From positions 770,541 to 834,540 of the forward strand of contig OOIN01000015.1 of NCBI GenBank assembly GCA_900323505.1: 64,000 nt of DNA, written 5' to 3'. How positions within the stretch are numbered: the stretch's first letter is position 1; each line of letters opens with the position of its first letter. Of the stretch, positions 30,501 through 40,490 are shown in pieces. The DNA comes from Ustilago trichophora. Its lineage: Eukaryota > Basidiomycota > Ustilaginomycetes > Ustilaginales > Ustilaginaceae. The notes under the pieces were generated by a model, which ran no database searches, was not told where the DNA came from, and saw only the letters and a list, made by a program, of their open reading frames with translations. The position numbers and the translations under genes are program-made.

Positions 30501-33500
30501 AGCTCGACATTTACGGCTACGAGTCGTTCCATGGCGCCGAGACTTCGGATGCCATGCAGTACATCGACTTGATCTCGCTCGTCTTCTACCTCGAGCATCT
30601 CCTGGAGCGCAAGTCGGGATTCCGAAACGATGCTGCGGTGCTGTCTCAGCTGCACGGCGAGCTTCTCCGAATCGGGCGTCAGGATGGACGCAAGGAGGTT
30701 AGCCACAAGCACGCCATGGTCTGCTTCATTGTCTCGCACATCCTTTGCATTGACTCGCTGCCTAGTCGCCTTGTGCTGCTGCAATCGCTCGCTGCTGTCA
30801 GCGACGCCGCCAAGCTCGAGATGCTGCTGCCGCTCATCCGCACCTTGGTTGAAGGCAACGTGGCTGCAGTTACAAAGGGTCTGCGCACCAGCGAGGACCG
30901 CGAGCTCTATCTCGAGCTTCTCTTCGCATCGTACGACCGCAGCTGCCGTGCTCTGGTCGAGGATGCTTCCACCGGTGCTTGGCCTGTCTACCTCGAGGCG
31001 GTCTCAGGCAAGGACGGCAAGCGACTCGTTCAGAAGGCCGCTGTTCGAGCACTTGACAAGGCCGGTCTCTTTGCCGCCTTGTCGCCCAGCATGCGCAAGG
31101 AGATCTACCTTCACCTCGCCACCATCGTCGCCGACCCATCGCTTCCCGCCTCGCCCGAAGTCGGATCCGCTTTGCGCGAGCTCGAGGTGGACTCTGCTAT
31201 CCTCATCGCTGTCTTCTCTGAGCTCCGCGAGACGATCACCTCCAAGGCGCTTAGCGGTCCCGAGTCCAAACGAGCCCGCATGTCGCTGGGTTCGGACGAA
31301 ACGATGAAGCGCACCTGTGCCATCCTCGTCGCTGTCCTCGAGACGGCGGTGGGCAGTAAACTCGTCTGCTCTGGCGTCCTGCTCTATGAGCTCTTTGAGG
31401 TGCTCCGCGTGGCTGTGGACCTGCACTCGGGTCTGCTTACCACCAACGCCGAGCAGATGATGCAGCTCACCATGTCTTGCATCGAAAAAGTGCTCCAGGT
31501 GGTGCCCGATTCCGCTGCAGCCATCCCTGCCGAGGTGGCTCAGGCTCTACGCGTCGATATTATTGTCAGTGTTGTCAAGTCATCCAACAACCCTCAGACC
31601 TTCCAGCACGCACTGCTGCTCCTGTCCAAGATCGCCAACATCGCCCCCGAGGCTGTGCTACACAATGTCATGCCAATCTTCACCTTTGTCGGCTCCACCG
31701 TGCTGCAGCGCGACGACGCATTTAGCTTCTCCGTTGTGGAGAAGGTGTTGCAGAGCATTGTCCCCGCGCTGGTAAGCTCGCTCAAGGCCAGCGTCGTTGC
31801 CAAGGAAAGCAAGTTTGCACTTTTGTGTGAAGCGAGGGCGTTTGTACGCATCTTTACTGATGCTGCCGCGCACGTTCCTCGTCATCGCAGGCAGATGTTC
31901 TTCCGACTGCTCGTCGACATTCTGGGTGCCGATGACTTTGCTGCTGCCGTGGCCATGTTGCTTGTGGACCGATCGGCGCACAAGATCGTCAAACAGCCCA
32001 AGTCGGATGCCGAGCAGACACTGCAGCTACCGCTTGCTGTAGTCTCGCCTCACAGCGCCATGGTGCAGGTGCGCGTGCTTCAACAAGTTTGGGAGGAAGT
32101 TCTGCGTATCTGCGCCAACCGCGATGAGACTGACTCGCTCAGCGAGCTGGTCTTCCTCGACCGAGCCGGCCGCCTCGACAAGGAGCACGTCGACCACGAG
32201 TCCGAGCCCCTGCGACAGGTTCAAGCGCTCATCATGTTCATTCGCCATGTGCTCAAGTCCAAGATGTTCGCTGAGCAGATTGAGGGTGTTCCAGCCAGCG
32301 AGGTTGGTCCAGAACTCGAGACTTTCATCCGGCTCGCGCTGGAGACTGTGGCAAGAACCCGCTCCAGCCAGCCCGCAATCGCCGCCCTCACTCTCGAAGT
32401 GCTGGACAGCGCCATGCCTTTCGCGCCCGTCCCCAACGTCTTGGCTGTCGTATCCACTTTGGTCGAGGGCGATGATGTGCCGCGCAAGACGAGCGGTTTC
32501 TCGCTCTTTGCCAGCCGCGTTGCTGCTATGGCGCCAGGCTCGGCCGATCGAATTACTGTCACCACCTTCACGCCAACCATTGTCAAGGCTGCCATCGACG
32601 TCATCCAAGGCTCTCTTGCCTCCTCGCAGGGAGGCAGCGATGCCGAGGCTCTTCGCCAGGCCGCTCTGGATGCACTCAAGACCATTTCTTCCTCGGCTCA
32701 GCCCGCAGAACACGGTCCGCTGGCTTCGACCCTTCCCGTCCTCGTCCAGCTGGGCAAAGTCGGCGTCGAGGCAGAGGGAGGCAACCGCGCCGTGCCATCC
32801 GCAGCTCGCATCAGCGTCTTTTCCATCTCCCGCCGCCTCACGACAAAGTTGGGTCCCCGTCTCATCCCCCACATCGCTGCATTGGTGCCCTTCTGCTTAT
32901 CCATCGTCTCGCTGTCTTCTAAACCTGCTTCGGCTGGGGACAGCGATGAGGAGGACGAGAAGGCTTCCGCTGCACGAGGCGTCAACTCGAACGTCTCCTC
33001 TCTACGCACAGGTGCATTGGACACCTTGACCGGGCTATTTGGCTCCGTGTCGACCTTCATGACCTCCTACGTGCCCGAGATCATCCGTATGTCGACATCG
33101 CCCGAGCTGAAGCAAGCCATGTCGAGCGCCAGCGGATCTTCCACTGCCAGCGAGCGCTCACTCAACCTCCTCATCTCTACGTTGATCCGCAAGGCCCCTG
33201 CCAAGGAGGTGTTTGAGGCAACCTTCAAGGTGTGGGATGATGAGTTTGCTTCTCCCAACTCTGATGCTGAGATCAAGGCGGAGCGCCTCGTCGGCATTTC
33301 TGAATTCCTTGGTCGTGCTCTCCGCCAGAGTGACAGGGAAGCCATTAGCGGCACCTACAAGTTGGTCTACCGCTTTTTGCTGCGTGCGCTTGACCTCCGC
33401 CGCACAAGCATTGGCTCGAAAGATCAGAAGCTTTCGCAGACCGCCATCGGGCGGGTTGAATCGAGTCTCGTCGGATCCGCGTTCATGCGAATGGTGCTCA

Positions 33501-34249
33501 AGCTCAACGAGGCTTCCTTCCGCCCTCTGTTCATGCGCATGTTCGACTGGGCGGTGCTCGATCTCGTTGACGACGATGCTGACTTTGCTACTGAAGCGGA
33601 CGGTATCATCGCAAGACAGATTGTACTGTTCAAGACGTTCAACGCGCTCTCCGAGACCCTGCGCAGCTTGGTTTCATCCTACTACGCGGTGCTGCTGGAT
33701 CAGGTGATCGAGCTTCTCATCACCTGGAGCAACTCTCGCAGCGGTGCAAACAGCTCGCAGAAGGAGCTGTGGGAGCAAGTCATTCGCTCGCTCGCTCTCT
33801 CAGCCAAGAATGATGAGGGCATCTTCTGGAACCCCACTCGGGTGGCAAAGATCATCTCGCCCTTGCTGGATCAGATGAACTTACTCAACGCCAAATCGAG
33901 GTTCGTCGACTCGCCGGAGTTTGTGGCGGCTCTCGGACCCGTCCTTGTCGGCCTGATGAAGAACGTCAATGACGAAGGCACGCTCAAGTTGTTCAACGCG
34001 AAGCTGCTGCAGCGCGCCTCGGCGACGAGGACTACGAACAGTTTGGTGGTTCGAAGCACAGCCACGCAGCTGCTCACTCAAATGTGGGCCGCGCAAAAGG
34101 ACCACCTGCTCGGGTTGGTGCCAGAGACCATCGCTCAGCTGTCCGAGTTGCTCGAGGACGATGACGAGGAGATTGTTGGGCATGCCAACGAGTTCAGGAC
34201 CGAGATCGAGGGGGCTCTGGGTGAGAGTTTGGAGTCGTACCTCACTTAG
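27521..34249 (+). CDS. UTP10: U3 snoRNP/SSU processome protein Utp10 (HEATR1/BAP28)
   Basis: 2242 residues from the ATG at 27521 (MTSSLAAQLANVRSHNAERL). The N-terminal block LVKHTSYLFPPKTAAQQDLFTVHALGASGW is the family signature; then FLLSKGASKCLEWLVRRFRIHEF and AAFLPYHDTQQFARML, followed by HEAT-like alpha repeats over the full length. The C-terminal BP28CT region lies at about residues 1865-2040 (LLISTLIRKAPAKEVFEATF, RLVGISEFLGRAL, LYKLVYRFLLRALDLRR-like). The acidic C-terminus ends ESYLT. It is a scaffold of the t-UTP/UtpA subcomplex, needed for rDNA transcription and early 35S pre-rRNA cleavage in the nucleolus. Single exon over 6.7 kb, no breaks seen. Confidence 0.95.
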   Translation: MTSSLAAQLANVRSHNAERLTSSASLVKHTSYLFPPKTAAQQDLFTVHALGASGWTELSAEDASLQKWSSSTLLFGDESRSMDRLMLPKEDNDAIDKAVEQFLHLASPFLLSKGASKCLEWLVRRFRIHEFSVEDVLAAFLPYHDTQQFARMLSICKLDDKPHLQFLLSVKKTASPLPAGVLHAAILAPATTTASLDLLRWISGLVANHAAAELHVAPHRALVNFWTSTLVQVCAARSRMDDHQQVAGLSKSTSNSKKSAKTRAADAQAILTVLLPSAVRVAGSASLGQDAQIGGFMLLCTIAQSFPLSKEAIQGIFTSLAKLLSASHVSPAVSRALISCAFALCSSSNAVLDPLTTQSTHATRLIPDSLTAMFVSSPDAGSSIGALTKLYDAHAFLTHLSAALIARLSHGPSADLLITLLRGQAVQDALCIQASELLLRLRLGALVGSSQAPETAFEAHFASETIDEAHKNRLRVLHTVRSRKPQAFDTALRNCTRKDQSEAQIAAIWQTVQAVLALESGTSLDEASSGRLDGQGKSDILWLSIHSAEASQRSLALKQLYKDIQGGRALAHDTMVREALHARIQDSSVDVLQVLYSQPTALLEAFDAKTLLTMVAEALEEDKIPVERFNHHLSFLLNAFLKRHADVKNEVAQHAVWPYLLHSPSRKAIASSVVKLISQNKNVDGLLNAIASSVDESMAPADVNDAIAKAAAVHLSSLHTIDRNGWVNFLRTTARPSPGTGSAVAMSRDLSLLTLLHLSAELEGDDFVSLADSTLQSIVLPSLSQTGALTAEQTKQLSAAGLQETLKASQHIKQLETLFKEAGTEQSACLLVNYLLTQLVRRVAVPASDAFLTSQVSAEVANAKTLLGTLYSIVNTSALPASLPNLLLQILLLKTGDSSLPFLASVWTNTSAPYSAAVRLAALRHADAYLHAQVQASSQQEPKDFQVVVPLLLVALADAEAAIRLAAISGLEHTLQICKRAGDMSKASKKKGKELDIYGYESFHGAETSDAMQYIDLISLVFYLEHLLERKSGFRNDAAVLSQLHGELLRIGRQDGRKEVSHKHAMVCFIVSHILCIDSLPSRLVLLQSLAAVSDAAKLEMLLPLIRTLVEGNVAAVTKGLRTSEDRELYLELLFASYDRSCRALVEDASTGAWPVYLEAVSGKDGKRLVQKAAVRALDKAGLFAALSPSMRKEIYLHLATIVADPSLPASPEVGSALRELEVDSAILIAVFSELRETITSKALSGPESKRARMSLGSDETMKRTCAILVAVLETAVGSKLVCSGVLLYELFEVLRVAVDLHSGLLTTNAEQMMQLTMSCIEKVLQVVPDSAAAIPAEVAQALRVDIIVSVVKSSNNPQTFQHALLLLSKIANIAPEAVLHNVMPIFTFVGSTVLQRDDAFSFSVVEKVLQSIVPALVSSLKASVVAKESKFALLCEARAFVRIFTDAAAHVPRHRRQMFFRLLVDILGADDFAAAVAMLLVDRSAHKIVKQPKSDAEQTLQLPLAVVSPHSAMVQVRVLQQVWEEVLRICANRDETDSLSELVFLDRAGRLDKEHVDHESEPLRQVQALIMFIRHVLKSKMFAEQIEGVPASEVGPELETFIRLALETVARTRSSQPAIAALTLEVLDSAMPFAPVPNVLAVVSTLVEGDDVPRKTSGFSLFASRVAAMAPGSADRITVTTFTPTIVKAAIDVIQGSLASSQGGSDAEALRQAALDALKTISSSAQPAEHGPLASTLPVLVQLGKVGVEAEGGNRAVPSAARISVFSISRRLTTKLGPRLIPHIAALVPFCLSIVSLSSKPASAGDSDEEDEKASAARGVNSNVSSLRTGALDTLTGLFGSVSTFMTSYVPEIIRMSTSPELKQAMSSASGSSTASERSLNLLISTLIRKAPAKEVFEATFKVWDDEFASPNSDAEIKAERLVGISEFLGRALRQSDREAISGTYKLVYRFLLRALDLRRTSIGSKDQKLSQTAIGRVESSLVGSAFMRMVLKLNEASFRPLFMRMFDWAVLDLVDDDADFATEADGIIARQIVLFKTFNALSETLRSLVSSYYAVLLDQVIELLITWSNSRSGANSSQKELWEQVIRSLALSAKNDEGIFWNPTRVAKIISPLLDQMNLLNAKSRFVDSPEFVAALGPVLVGLMKNVNDEGTLKLFNAKLLQRASATRTTNSLVVRSTATQLLTQMWAAQKDHLLGLVPETIAQLSELLEDDDEEIVGHANEFRTEIEGALGESLESYLT

Positions 34250-34546
34250 AAGCATGTTCGGATTGCAGCTACTTTAGACATCACACGAAATTGGAAATCA
34301 GAACGAGATTCACACAAAAATGATCATGATCGAGAACGTGCACACCAGAAAGGCATGGGAGCCTCACTCGCCACAAAAACTCTTCAGCTTCCGCCCAACC
34401 ATACTTCGTGACCTGCTGTGAGTCTCGGGTCTAGGAAGACACTGGATTAAGACGGGACAAAGACGGTAACACTAATGCTGAATGTATATGAAATAGAGAA
34501 AGAACAACACTCGAGAAAACCAAAAGAAGAATGACAGTCACCTTGT
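34250..34546. other. Convergent 3' region
   Basis: Between UTP10 (+) and the F-box-like gene (-). Nothing further seen. Confidence 0.5.
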
Positions 34547-36355
34547 TTACCAAAAGTGCATTTCGGTCTCGAGCCCAGCATCAGCCGCTAGGGCCTCGTA
34601 CAGCTCCGCGCAGATTTCGATGTTTGCCTGCGTGGCGCCCCTGAGATCGGCCCTGCGCAGGACGAAGGGTGCGCGGCGAATGCGCTGGCGGTGATGCCTC
34701 GGGCTGGAGGAGGAGGAAGAGGTGAAGCCGTGGGAGGCGCTGCTGTGCTCCGTTCCGGATTGAGAGGGAGCATTACGGCCGACAAGCCCTGCGGGTGTGA
34801 ACCGTTCCCCGCGCAACAGTTCCTCGATGGGGATGTTGAGAGGTGGTGCGTTGGTGAATCGCGTTGGAAGAGTTGAAGCGTTGGATGAAATGTCTGATTG
34901 CGGGGGAAGCGAGAGCAGGGCGCCGGCGGCGCCCTCGGCATCGTCCGACTCGTCCATGTCATCGTCGCTAAAGTCCTCCAATGTGTCGTCGTCCTGATGA
35001 GGAAGATGGCCCGGGTCGTCATCATCGCCCCATCCTGTGGAGGCGCTTTGACTTGTGCCTCCGCCCGAACTGTCGGACGAGCGACCTTGGCTGGTGCGGC
35101 CGGAGGAGTCGCGACTAGTATCCGGATCCCCAGATGAGGATGACGAGGTTGGCGGGTCCCGTTGCAACAGATGCAGACGCACTCTGTTGTAGAACTCGGA
35201 CAGCAAATCGAGCTTGCTCGTGACGACGGCGTCGTAGAGGGCGGAGGCCTGAGTTCCAAGCCTTGCCATCGTTCGTGCACGCCGAGCCTGATCGGGAGAG
35301 AGCAAATCGTCGGATCCGCGGATGGGCCGGAAGACAAGCTTACGATCCTCAACCGGTTCCAGCTCCTCCATCACGCGAACGCACGTGGCAAGGTCGGCAC
35401 GAATGATGATTCGGGCAATGTTGCCAGATCCGAGTAGCAACATAAGATGCGATCGTGGGATGACGGATAGACCTGGAACGCCAGGTCGCGTTTCTGGAAC
35501 CAACGGATTGGTTAAGACGAGATGAGTCAACGATGATACGGTGGCCAAATGGTGCAGCAGTCGTCCGTCAAAGTTGACGAGGTGAAGATGAGACAGCGAG
35601 CGCTCGGCTTGAGACACTGGCACCGGCGCTGGCGCCGATCCTTCTAGTCTTGAACCTTGGGCGTCTGACGAAGAGGGCAGATCTGCAAGCAGAGGTGCGC
35701 GTTGGCTTGGCGTTGCTGCGGCGGTAGAAGCGCCTAGAATGGCTTGGATGCGAGGGTCGTTTTGCAGAGCAGCGGCGGTGAGGTCGCGGTGTCGCGTGAC
35801 GATGCCATCGAGATGTTGTGCTTCGGTAACGTTGACCAAGGTAACCTCTTTGGGCCGACGCAGATTATAGACACCCGCTGAAAGACGGTCGAATTGGTTG
35901 CAAGACAGGAGCAAGTGGGTGGCATTGGGACACGCTGCTAGGATGGCATCAGCAGGCGCACGGTAGCTGGCCGCCGCAGCGCCAGCGGAACGGTGACGCT
36001 CTGCTGCGTCGCAAAGGACAACAAGGGAGCGCACGTGTGTGCCTAAGTCTGGCCGGCTGGCGATGGTGCGACCAAACAGGGCAATGACTTGGACAGTCGA
36101 AAGGGTGACATGCCGATAAAGCTCGATCTGAAATTGTGATCGATGGTGCCGAGATATAGCACTGATGATGACGGCTTGTTGGACATTGATTGGCTGCTCT
36201 GCTGACTGCGCTGTCATCACCGACGGAGATGAGGCTGTCGCGAATCTCTGTAAGGCTCGCCTTGGACTATCCGTGCCATTATCGGCGGCGCCATCTTGCT
36301 GGAGCGACAGTGAGAGGATGAGATCCACGATCTCGAGGGGAAGAACAGCCTTCAT
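34547..36355 (-). CDS. F-box-like protein, otherwise unrecognised
   Basis: 602 residues from the first ATG (MKAVLPLEIVDLILSLSL); upstream the frame is open only from a TTG. The start resembles the first helix of an F-box (LPxEIVxxIL). Residues about 50-350 have the alternating Leu pattern of a degenerate leucine-rich repeat domain (QIELYRHVTLSTVQVIALF, HVRSLVVLCD, ATHLLLSCNQFDRL, LSHLHLVNFDGRLLHHLA, LTHLVLTNP). The C-terminal third is a Ser/Asp-rich acidic disordered region. Many basidiomycete genomes carry expanded F-box-like/LRR families of this type. Substrate receptor for an SCF ubiquitin ligase is the default inference, unproven. Confidence 0.65.
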   Translation of the reverse strand: MKAVLPLEIVDLILSLSLQQDGAADNGTDSPRRALQRFATASSPSVMTAQSAEQPINVQQAVIISAISRHHRSQFQIELYRHVTLSTVQVIALFGRTIASRPDLGTHVRSLVVLCDAAERHRSAGAAAASYRAPADAILAACPNATHLLLSCNQFDRLSAGVYNLRRPKEVTLVNVTEAQHLDGIVTRHRDLTAAALQNDPRIQAILGASTAAATPSQRAPLLADLPSSSDAQGSRLEGSAPAPVPVSQAERSLSHLHLVNFDGRLLHHLATVSSLTHLVLTNPLVPETRPGVPGLSVIPRSHLMLLLGSGNIARIIIRADLATCVRVMEELEPVEDRKLVFRPIRGSDDLLSPDQARRARTMARLGTQASALYDAVVTSKLDLLSEFYNRVRLHLLQRDPPTSSSSSGDPDTSRDSSGRTSQGRSSDSSGGGTSQSASTGWGDDDDPGHLPHQDDDTLEDFSDDDMDESDDAEGAAGALLSLPPQSDISSNASTLPTRFTNAPPLNIPIEELLRGERFTPAGLVGRNAPSQSGTEHSSASHGFTSSSSSSPRHHRQRIRRAPFVLRRADLRGATQANIEICAELYEALAADAGLETEMHFW

Positions 36356-37846
36356 CAAACAGGGGCGACTCAGCACGGAGATGCCGAAGCGATTCTTACG
36401 TGCGTCTGCAGTCTGTCCCGAAATTGAATCGTGACGAGGAGTCAAGTTTTGAAACCGAGGATGGACGGAATTCAAGTGTCTTGGGCAATCGCAAGGTTCC
36501 GAAGATGAGGGCAAGGCGAGGTCGATCCCGTGAGGTTGAAAAGTGAAGTGATGGCGCAAATAGATGGTCGATCTCTGCCCATCCTCAGGTCCAGATTATC
36601 AAGGGAAAACGGCGCAATATCGAGCTGTTGCTTCGTGACGGTGGCAAGTAACTGCTGAGACAACTCCGACCAATGACTCCGGTAACAGAGAGATGCGGCC
36701 GACGCCTCGATTTCCTTTGGCAGGCTCGGAAGCTAGGTGCCGGACCCCGATACTGTGCGTCAGGTGTCCAACACCCAGCAATGTAAGCAGCAAGGTCCCT
36801 GAGCGCAAGGCTGAAGATGCGATACGGCGAATGACCAGCTGTTGACGATGCTCCTTATAGACGTCTGTTCAGATGTCGAGAGAAGGGACTTGAGTTGAGT
36901 AGACGTGTGTGCGCTTGGCAGCGGTGGTCGTCGAAGGTGACGGCAAAGTTTGAGGGAAGTCGGATCTGCCTGGTGCCAGGCGTGAGGCGTCAGGGTCGTA
37001 GTAGTGCAGATAGAATTGGGTCAGGCAAGGAGTGGGCAATCACTGATGTCGAGTCGGGAGCGAGCAATGGCAGTGTAACCTGGCTGAAGCGTCAATGAGA
37101 CCAATCGAGTCAAATGATGTGACTCTCAGAGCTTGTTTGGTAGGAGAGAGAGAGAGAGATGAGCAGCAGCAGTCAGAGCAAGGTTAAGCTTCCGGAAGAA
37201 CCGATTCGAGCAAGGGCAGCAAACATGAGATCCACGCCTCTTGAACATGCGGCGTTGGGAGCGGACAATGGTCGAGAGCCCAATCACGCACCCATGCAGC
37301 CGTCCACAATGCTCTGGAAGCTAAGGGACGAGAGGGCGTAGACGCTGAGAGCAACCGAGGGATCTGCAGAGGAGAATGAGAACAGAGTCGCAAGGCACAA
37401 GAGCCCTGGTCACGGAGCGACTGTCTCTCCGAAAGTCCGCTGGCTCGAAAGCAGGTCTTGGCCTGGGTTGGGTGGGCGCCGAAGCTACAAGTGGCAACTG
37501 TACTGTATCTGCCGCGCAGACGCTGCTCGTGCCACTTGATGTAAAGCGTTGACCCAATGTCCTGTACCGCTCATGAGGTGCTGGCGTAAAGAAAGTCGGG
37601 GGCGAAACAATCACTGATGTGACGAAAGACTGACAAACACACAGAAAGATAGAGAGAGAGAGAGGAAAAGAGGGAAGGAAAGGTGAGAGTCGACGGGATT
37701 CACGGTCAAAGACAGAAAGTTGGTCGATCCCGATGCAGTGTTGCATGCAGTTAAACGCAGACGGTAAGGCACAGAGCCAGAGACAGAGACCCAAAAAGGA
37801 AAGGGCCTGACTTGCCGAATTTTTTTTTACCCAAGGCAATGGAACG

Positions 37847-37870
37847 CCCCCCCCCCCCCCCCCCCCCCCC
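37847..37870 (+). repeat. Homopolymer C24 tract
   Basis: 24 consecutive C on the + strand (G24 on the other). Reading frames through it (poly-Pro, poly-Gly) are not genes. Confidence 0.95.
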
Positions 37871-38253
37871 TTTTGGTCTATGGCAGCCAGTGTCGAGACA
37901 GACCAGCAACGCAATCAGCCAGTTAGTATGCGTCGAGCAAAGACATGCGTGGTTCAACGGTGCCAAGCTGGTGAACCGGCTGCCATTCAGTGGGCTGTTG
38001 CCAAAACGAGAATCACCGTGCAGCAATGCAAGTCAGTGCCACTGCAAGGAAAGGATAGGGACGGGTGTGCGGACGACGAAAAGCGAAAGGACTGGAAATT
38101 TGACAGCATCTGAGCACGCACACGTCTCAGACGTTGGGTTATGAACGGAAGGAAGGTCAGAATGCAGCTTTGATGCAAGTTGTGATTGCGGACGGACCCG
38201 AAAAAAGCACTTGGGAAGCAATGCGACTGACGGGAGAGAATGCTGAAAGAGCC

Positions 38254-38254
<1 letters not shown>

Positions 38255-38285
<31 letters not shown>
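38255..38285 (+). repeat. Homopolymer A31 tract
   Basis: 31 consecutive A, then GAG and nine or more A. Could be the tail of a degraded retrotransposed sequence, but no body with coding potential was seen upstream. Confidence 0.9.
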
Positions 38286-38299
<14 letters not shown>

Positions 38300-40226
38300 C
38301 GACCGAGAGAAAGGAGGAAAAAGAATGCGGCTCAGCGGATGTGCCAGCTTGATCGGTTCAAGGAGCGCCTCGCGAGAGAAGCAGACGCAAAACCAGATTC
38401 CCAGCACACACCGAAATCGATGCACAAGGTTCAACCGCCGACCCTCGCCTCGAGAGCAACACCAATTTAGTGGGAAGGCGGGGTGGCACAACCCCTTTGG
38501 TCAACAAGAAGGCTTCTTTGAAATAAGATTTAGGGGAAGAAAAAAAAAACCCTACACCATATGAAGCGTTGCGTTCTTTTGCCCAAAATGCCGGTCGAGG
38601 CCGGTCACCATTTGCTTTTGTCTTGATGTGGCTTTGACTGCTTCCACATGTGCTTCTCTTTAATGAGATGGTGGTGCAGCTTCTAATTGCGATCCACAAA
38701 CAATGCAGTGTCTCAGACTAGATCTGACTAGTTAATCAAGGAGTTCCTCTCATTGTTCGTCACAACGTCAAACAAAGGCAGCAATAGCTCCATTTTAAGT
38801 CCGCGGAGGCTTCTGATTGTGGTACTGGCCCAAAAACAAACAAAGAAGATAGATCATACCCGAGTGCAGAGGATGCAACATGCAATCCTGCGATTGGTCC
38901 AAGGTTGGGCCTAGGCCAATTTTGCCGTTCTTCTGCGAATGCGGCTTCTTATGAGCGCCGAAAAAAACAGGATGCTGCTTTTTCTCAGGAGGGGGGAAGA
39001 GAAAAAGGCAAAGAAGCAAACAGGAATTACAAAACGCCTCTACAGTATCTCGGGTCCCAGCGCAATGGAACATGGCAAAGGTAGGAAGCAAAATCGAGGT
39101 CGGCATGAAAAATCAAACTTTGGCAGCGCGTGCGCTTTGCATATTTTTGCAATCTGCTGGACTCAAAATTTGGTGTTTGTCCTCGCCATCGGTCCAACTG
39201 TCTTTGCTCGATGATGGCATTGTGCTCAACCTTGCTGCGAGCTTTGGTTACCCCCTGCAGGAAATCTCGGAACAATTCCATGGCATAAGGCTCTTCAAGC
39301 CAACCTGGATTGGCTCCAAGGCCCTATTCTGTCCGGTTGTGTGCTCTCGATAGCAGACATCTGCAAAACTGTGGTGATTTTGTCCCGATCGCGAACCCCT
39401 CGTCTAGCAAATGCGATCTCTGTTCTTTACGGGCGGACCCGACCAAAATGACACAAGAAGTTGAAGTTTGGCAGGCATTTTGGCCGGGGAGTCCTGGAAG
39501 AAAAATATATTATTCTGGAATTTTTGAAATTTTGCCTGTACATTTTCTTGCGCTACAAAAAGAAAAAACAAGGTTCCCACTTTCGAAGGACATCAAAATT
39601 GGGAAAGAACTGGCCAAAGTCCCGACAGCCGACTGTCTCTGATCTTTTGACCACCAGAGAGAGCACGAGAAAATGTTCGGATTGCGGTTACTGCAACATC
39701 AATCCCCGACAGCTCTCCATACAACGACACCCTTGGATGGTCTTCTTTAGCGAGCACCGCTGGCGAGCTGTCCACTAGTCCAACACAAACATGCCACATG
39801 CTGCTTTGTGCTCATTTCCCCGTCAGGCTGCTTCGGCATTCCAGTCTCAGCTATCGGTGGCATCTTACATCGACCCGGGCCACCGACTTGTAGCCAACGC
39901 TCCGTATGATGTCCGTCTGAGCAGCGGAGTTCGCTTTGCTCCTTATTACACAATCACCTTCACGTCAGCATTGGCATGCCAGCCTGGACTCCCGTCTGCC
40001 TAGCGGGCAAGTAGATAATATCGCTTTGTCCGATCCGAGTGCTTTCGTCTGTTGCTTGGTAGCGCTTTTTTTCCATCTTGAACGCCAGGGACTCAGTCGT
40101 TCGCGAGTTTGCATTATGGTGATAACGAGCGGGAAAGCGTCTCGTTCATTCGCAAGGGCATAGCAGATTGATGTGTGCTGTCTTTGACCATTTGAGATGT
40201 TTCTGTTAGTCGAAGCATGCTGTCCG

Positions 40227-40244
40227 AAAAAAAAGGCAAAAAAA
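40227..40244 (-). terminator. RNA polymerase III terminator T-runs
   Basis: On the minus strand a T7 (40244-40238) and a T8 (40234-40227) lie 13 nt downstream of the tRNA 3' end; four or more T suffice for Pol III. Confidence 0.85.
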
Positions 40245-40257
40245 GGCACATGAAGGA

Positions 40258-40357
40258 TGACCAGCCTGGGGCTCGAACCCAGAATCTCCTGATTAACTAC
40301 AAGCCGTGATGGATGCTTGAATCGTAGTCAGACGCCTTACCATTGGGCCAACCGGCC
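40258..40357 (-). tRNA. tRNA-Arg (anticodon ACG) with 28-nt intron
   Basis: Folded by hand. Acceptor stem GGCCGGT pairs with GCTGGTC (two G-U and one U-G), discriminator A. D arm GCC...GGC with AATGGTAA loop, anticodon stem TCTGA/TCAGG with a 7-base loop CTACGA-A, variable loop AGATT, T arm CTGGG-TTCGAGC-CCCAG. The anticodon is ACG (position 34 A, read as inosine). The intron of 28 nt follows position 37, and its TTGTAG pairs with the anticodon-loop CTACGA, as expected of a tRNA-splicing substrate. Internal A box (TGGCCCAATGG) and B box (GGTTCGAGCCC) are good. Mature length 72 nt before CCA addition. Confidence 0.95.
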
Positions 40358-40490
40358 AATTGATGTTTGTGAGCTGATAATAAGTATATATATTACTACA
40401 GCTTTCATCTTTCTTTGGCGCTGATCGAGTGAACAAAATCTTGACAAACGCGATATAAGGATGTACAGCAGCTCTTGTAATTCAAATCAT

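Larger units (their letters stand above)
36356..40257. other. 3.9 kb without a recognisable gene
   Basis: No reading frame here resembles a protein and no spliced gene could be assembled by eye. It contains (GA)n tracts near 37145-37160 and 37651-37664, a 24-base C run at 37847-37870, and a 31-base A run at 38255-38285 followed by more A. Base composition is lower in GC from about 38.2 kb to 40.2 kb. It marks the change from dense housekeeping genes to the sparser distal part. Confidence 0.55.

Noticed and set aside
37321..37914. 197-residue minus-strand frame with poly-Gly
   Set aside because: It runs through the C24 tract and has no domain; composition artefact.
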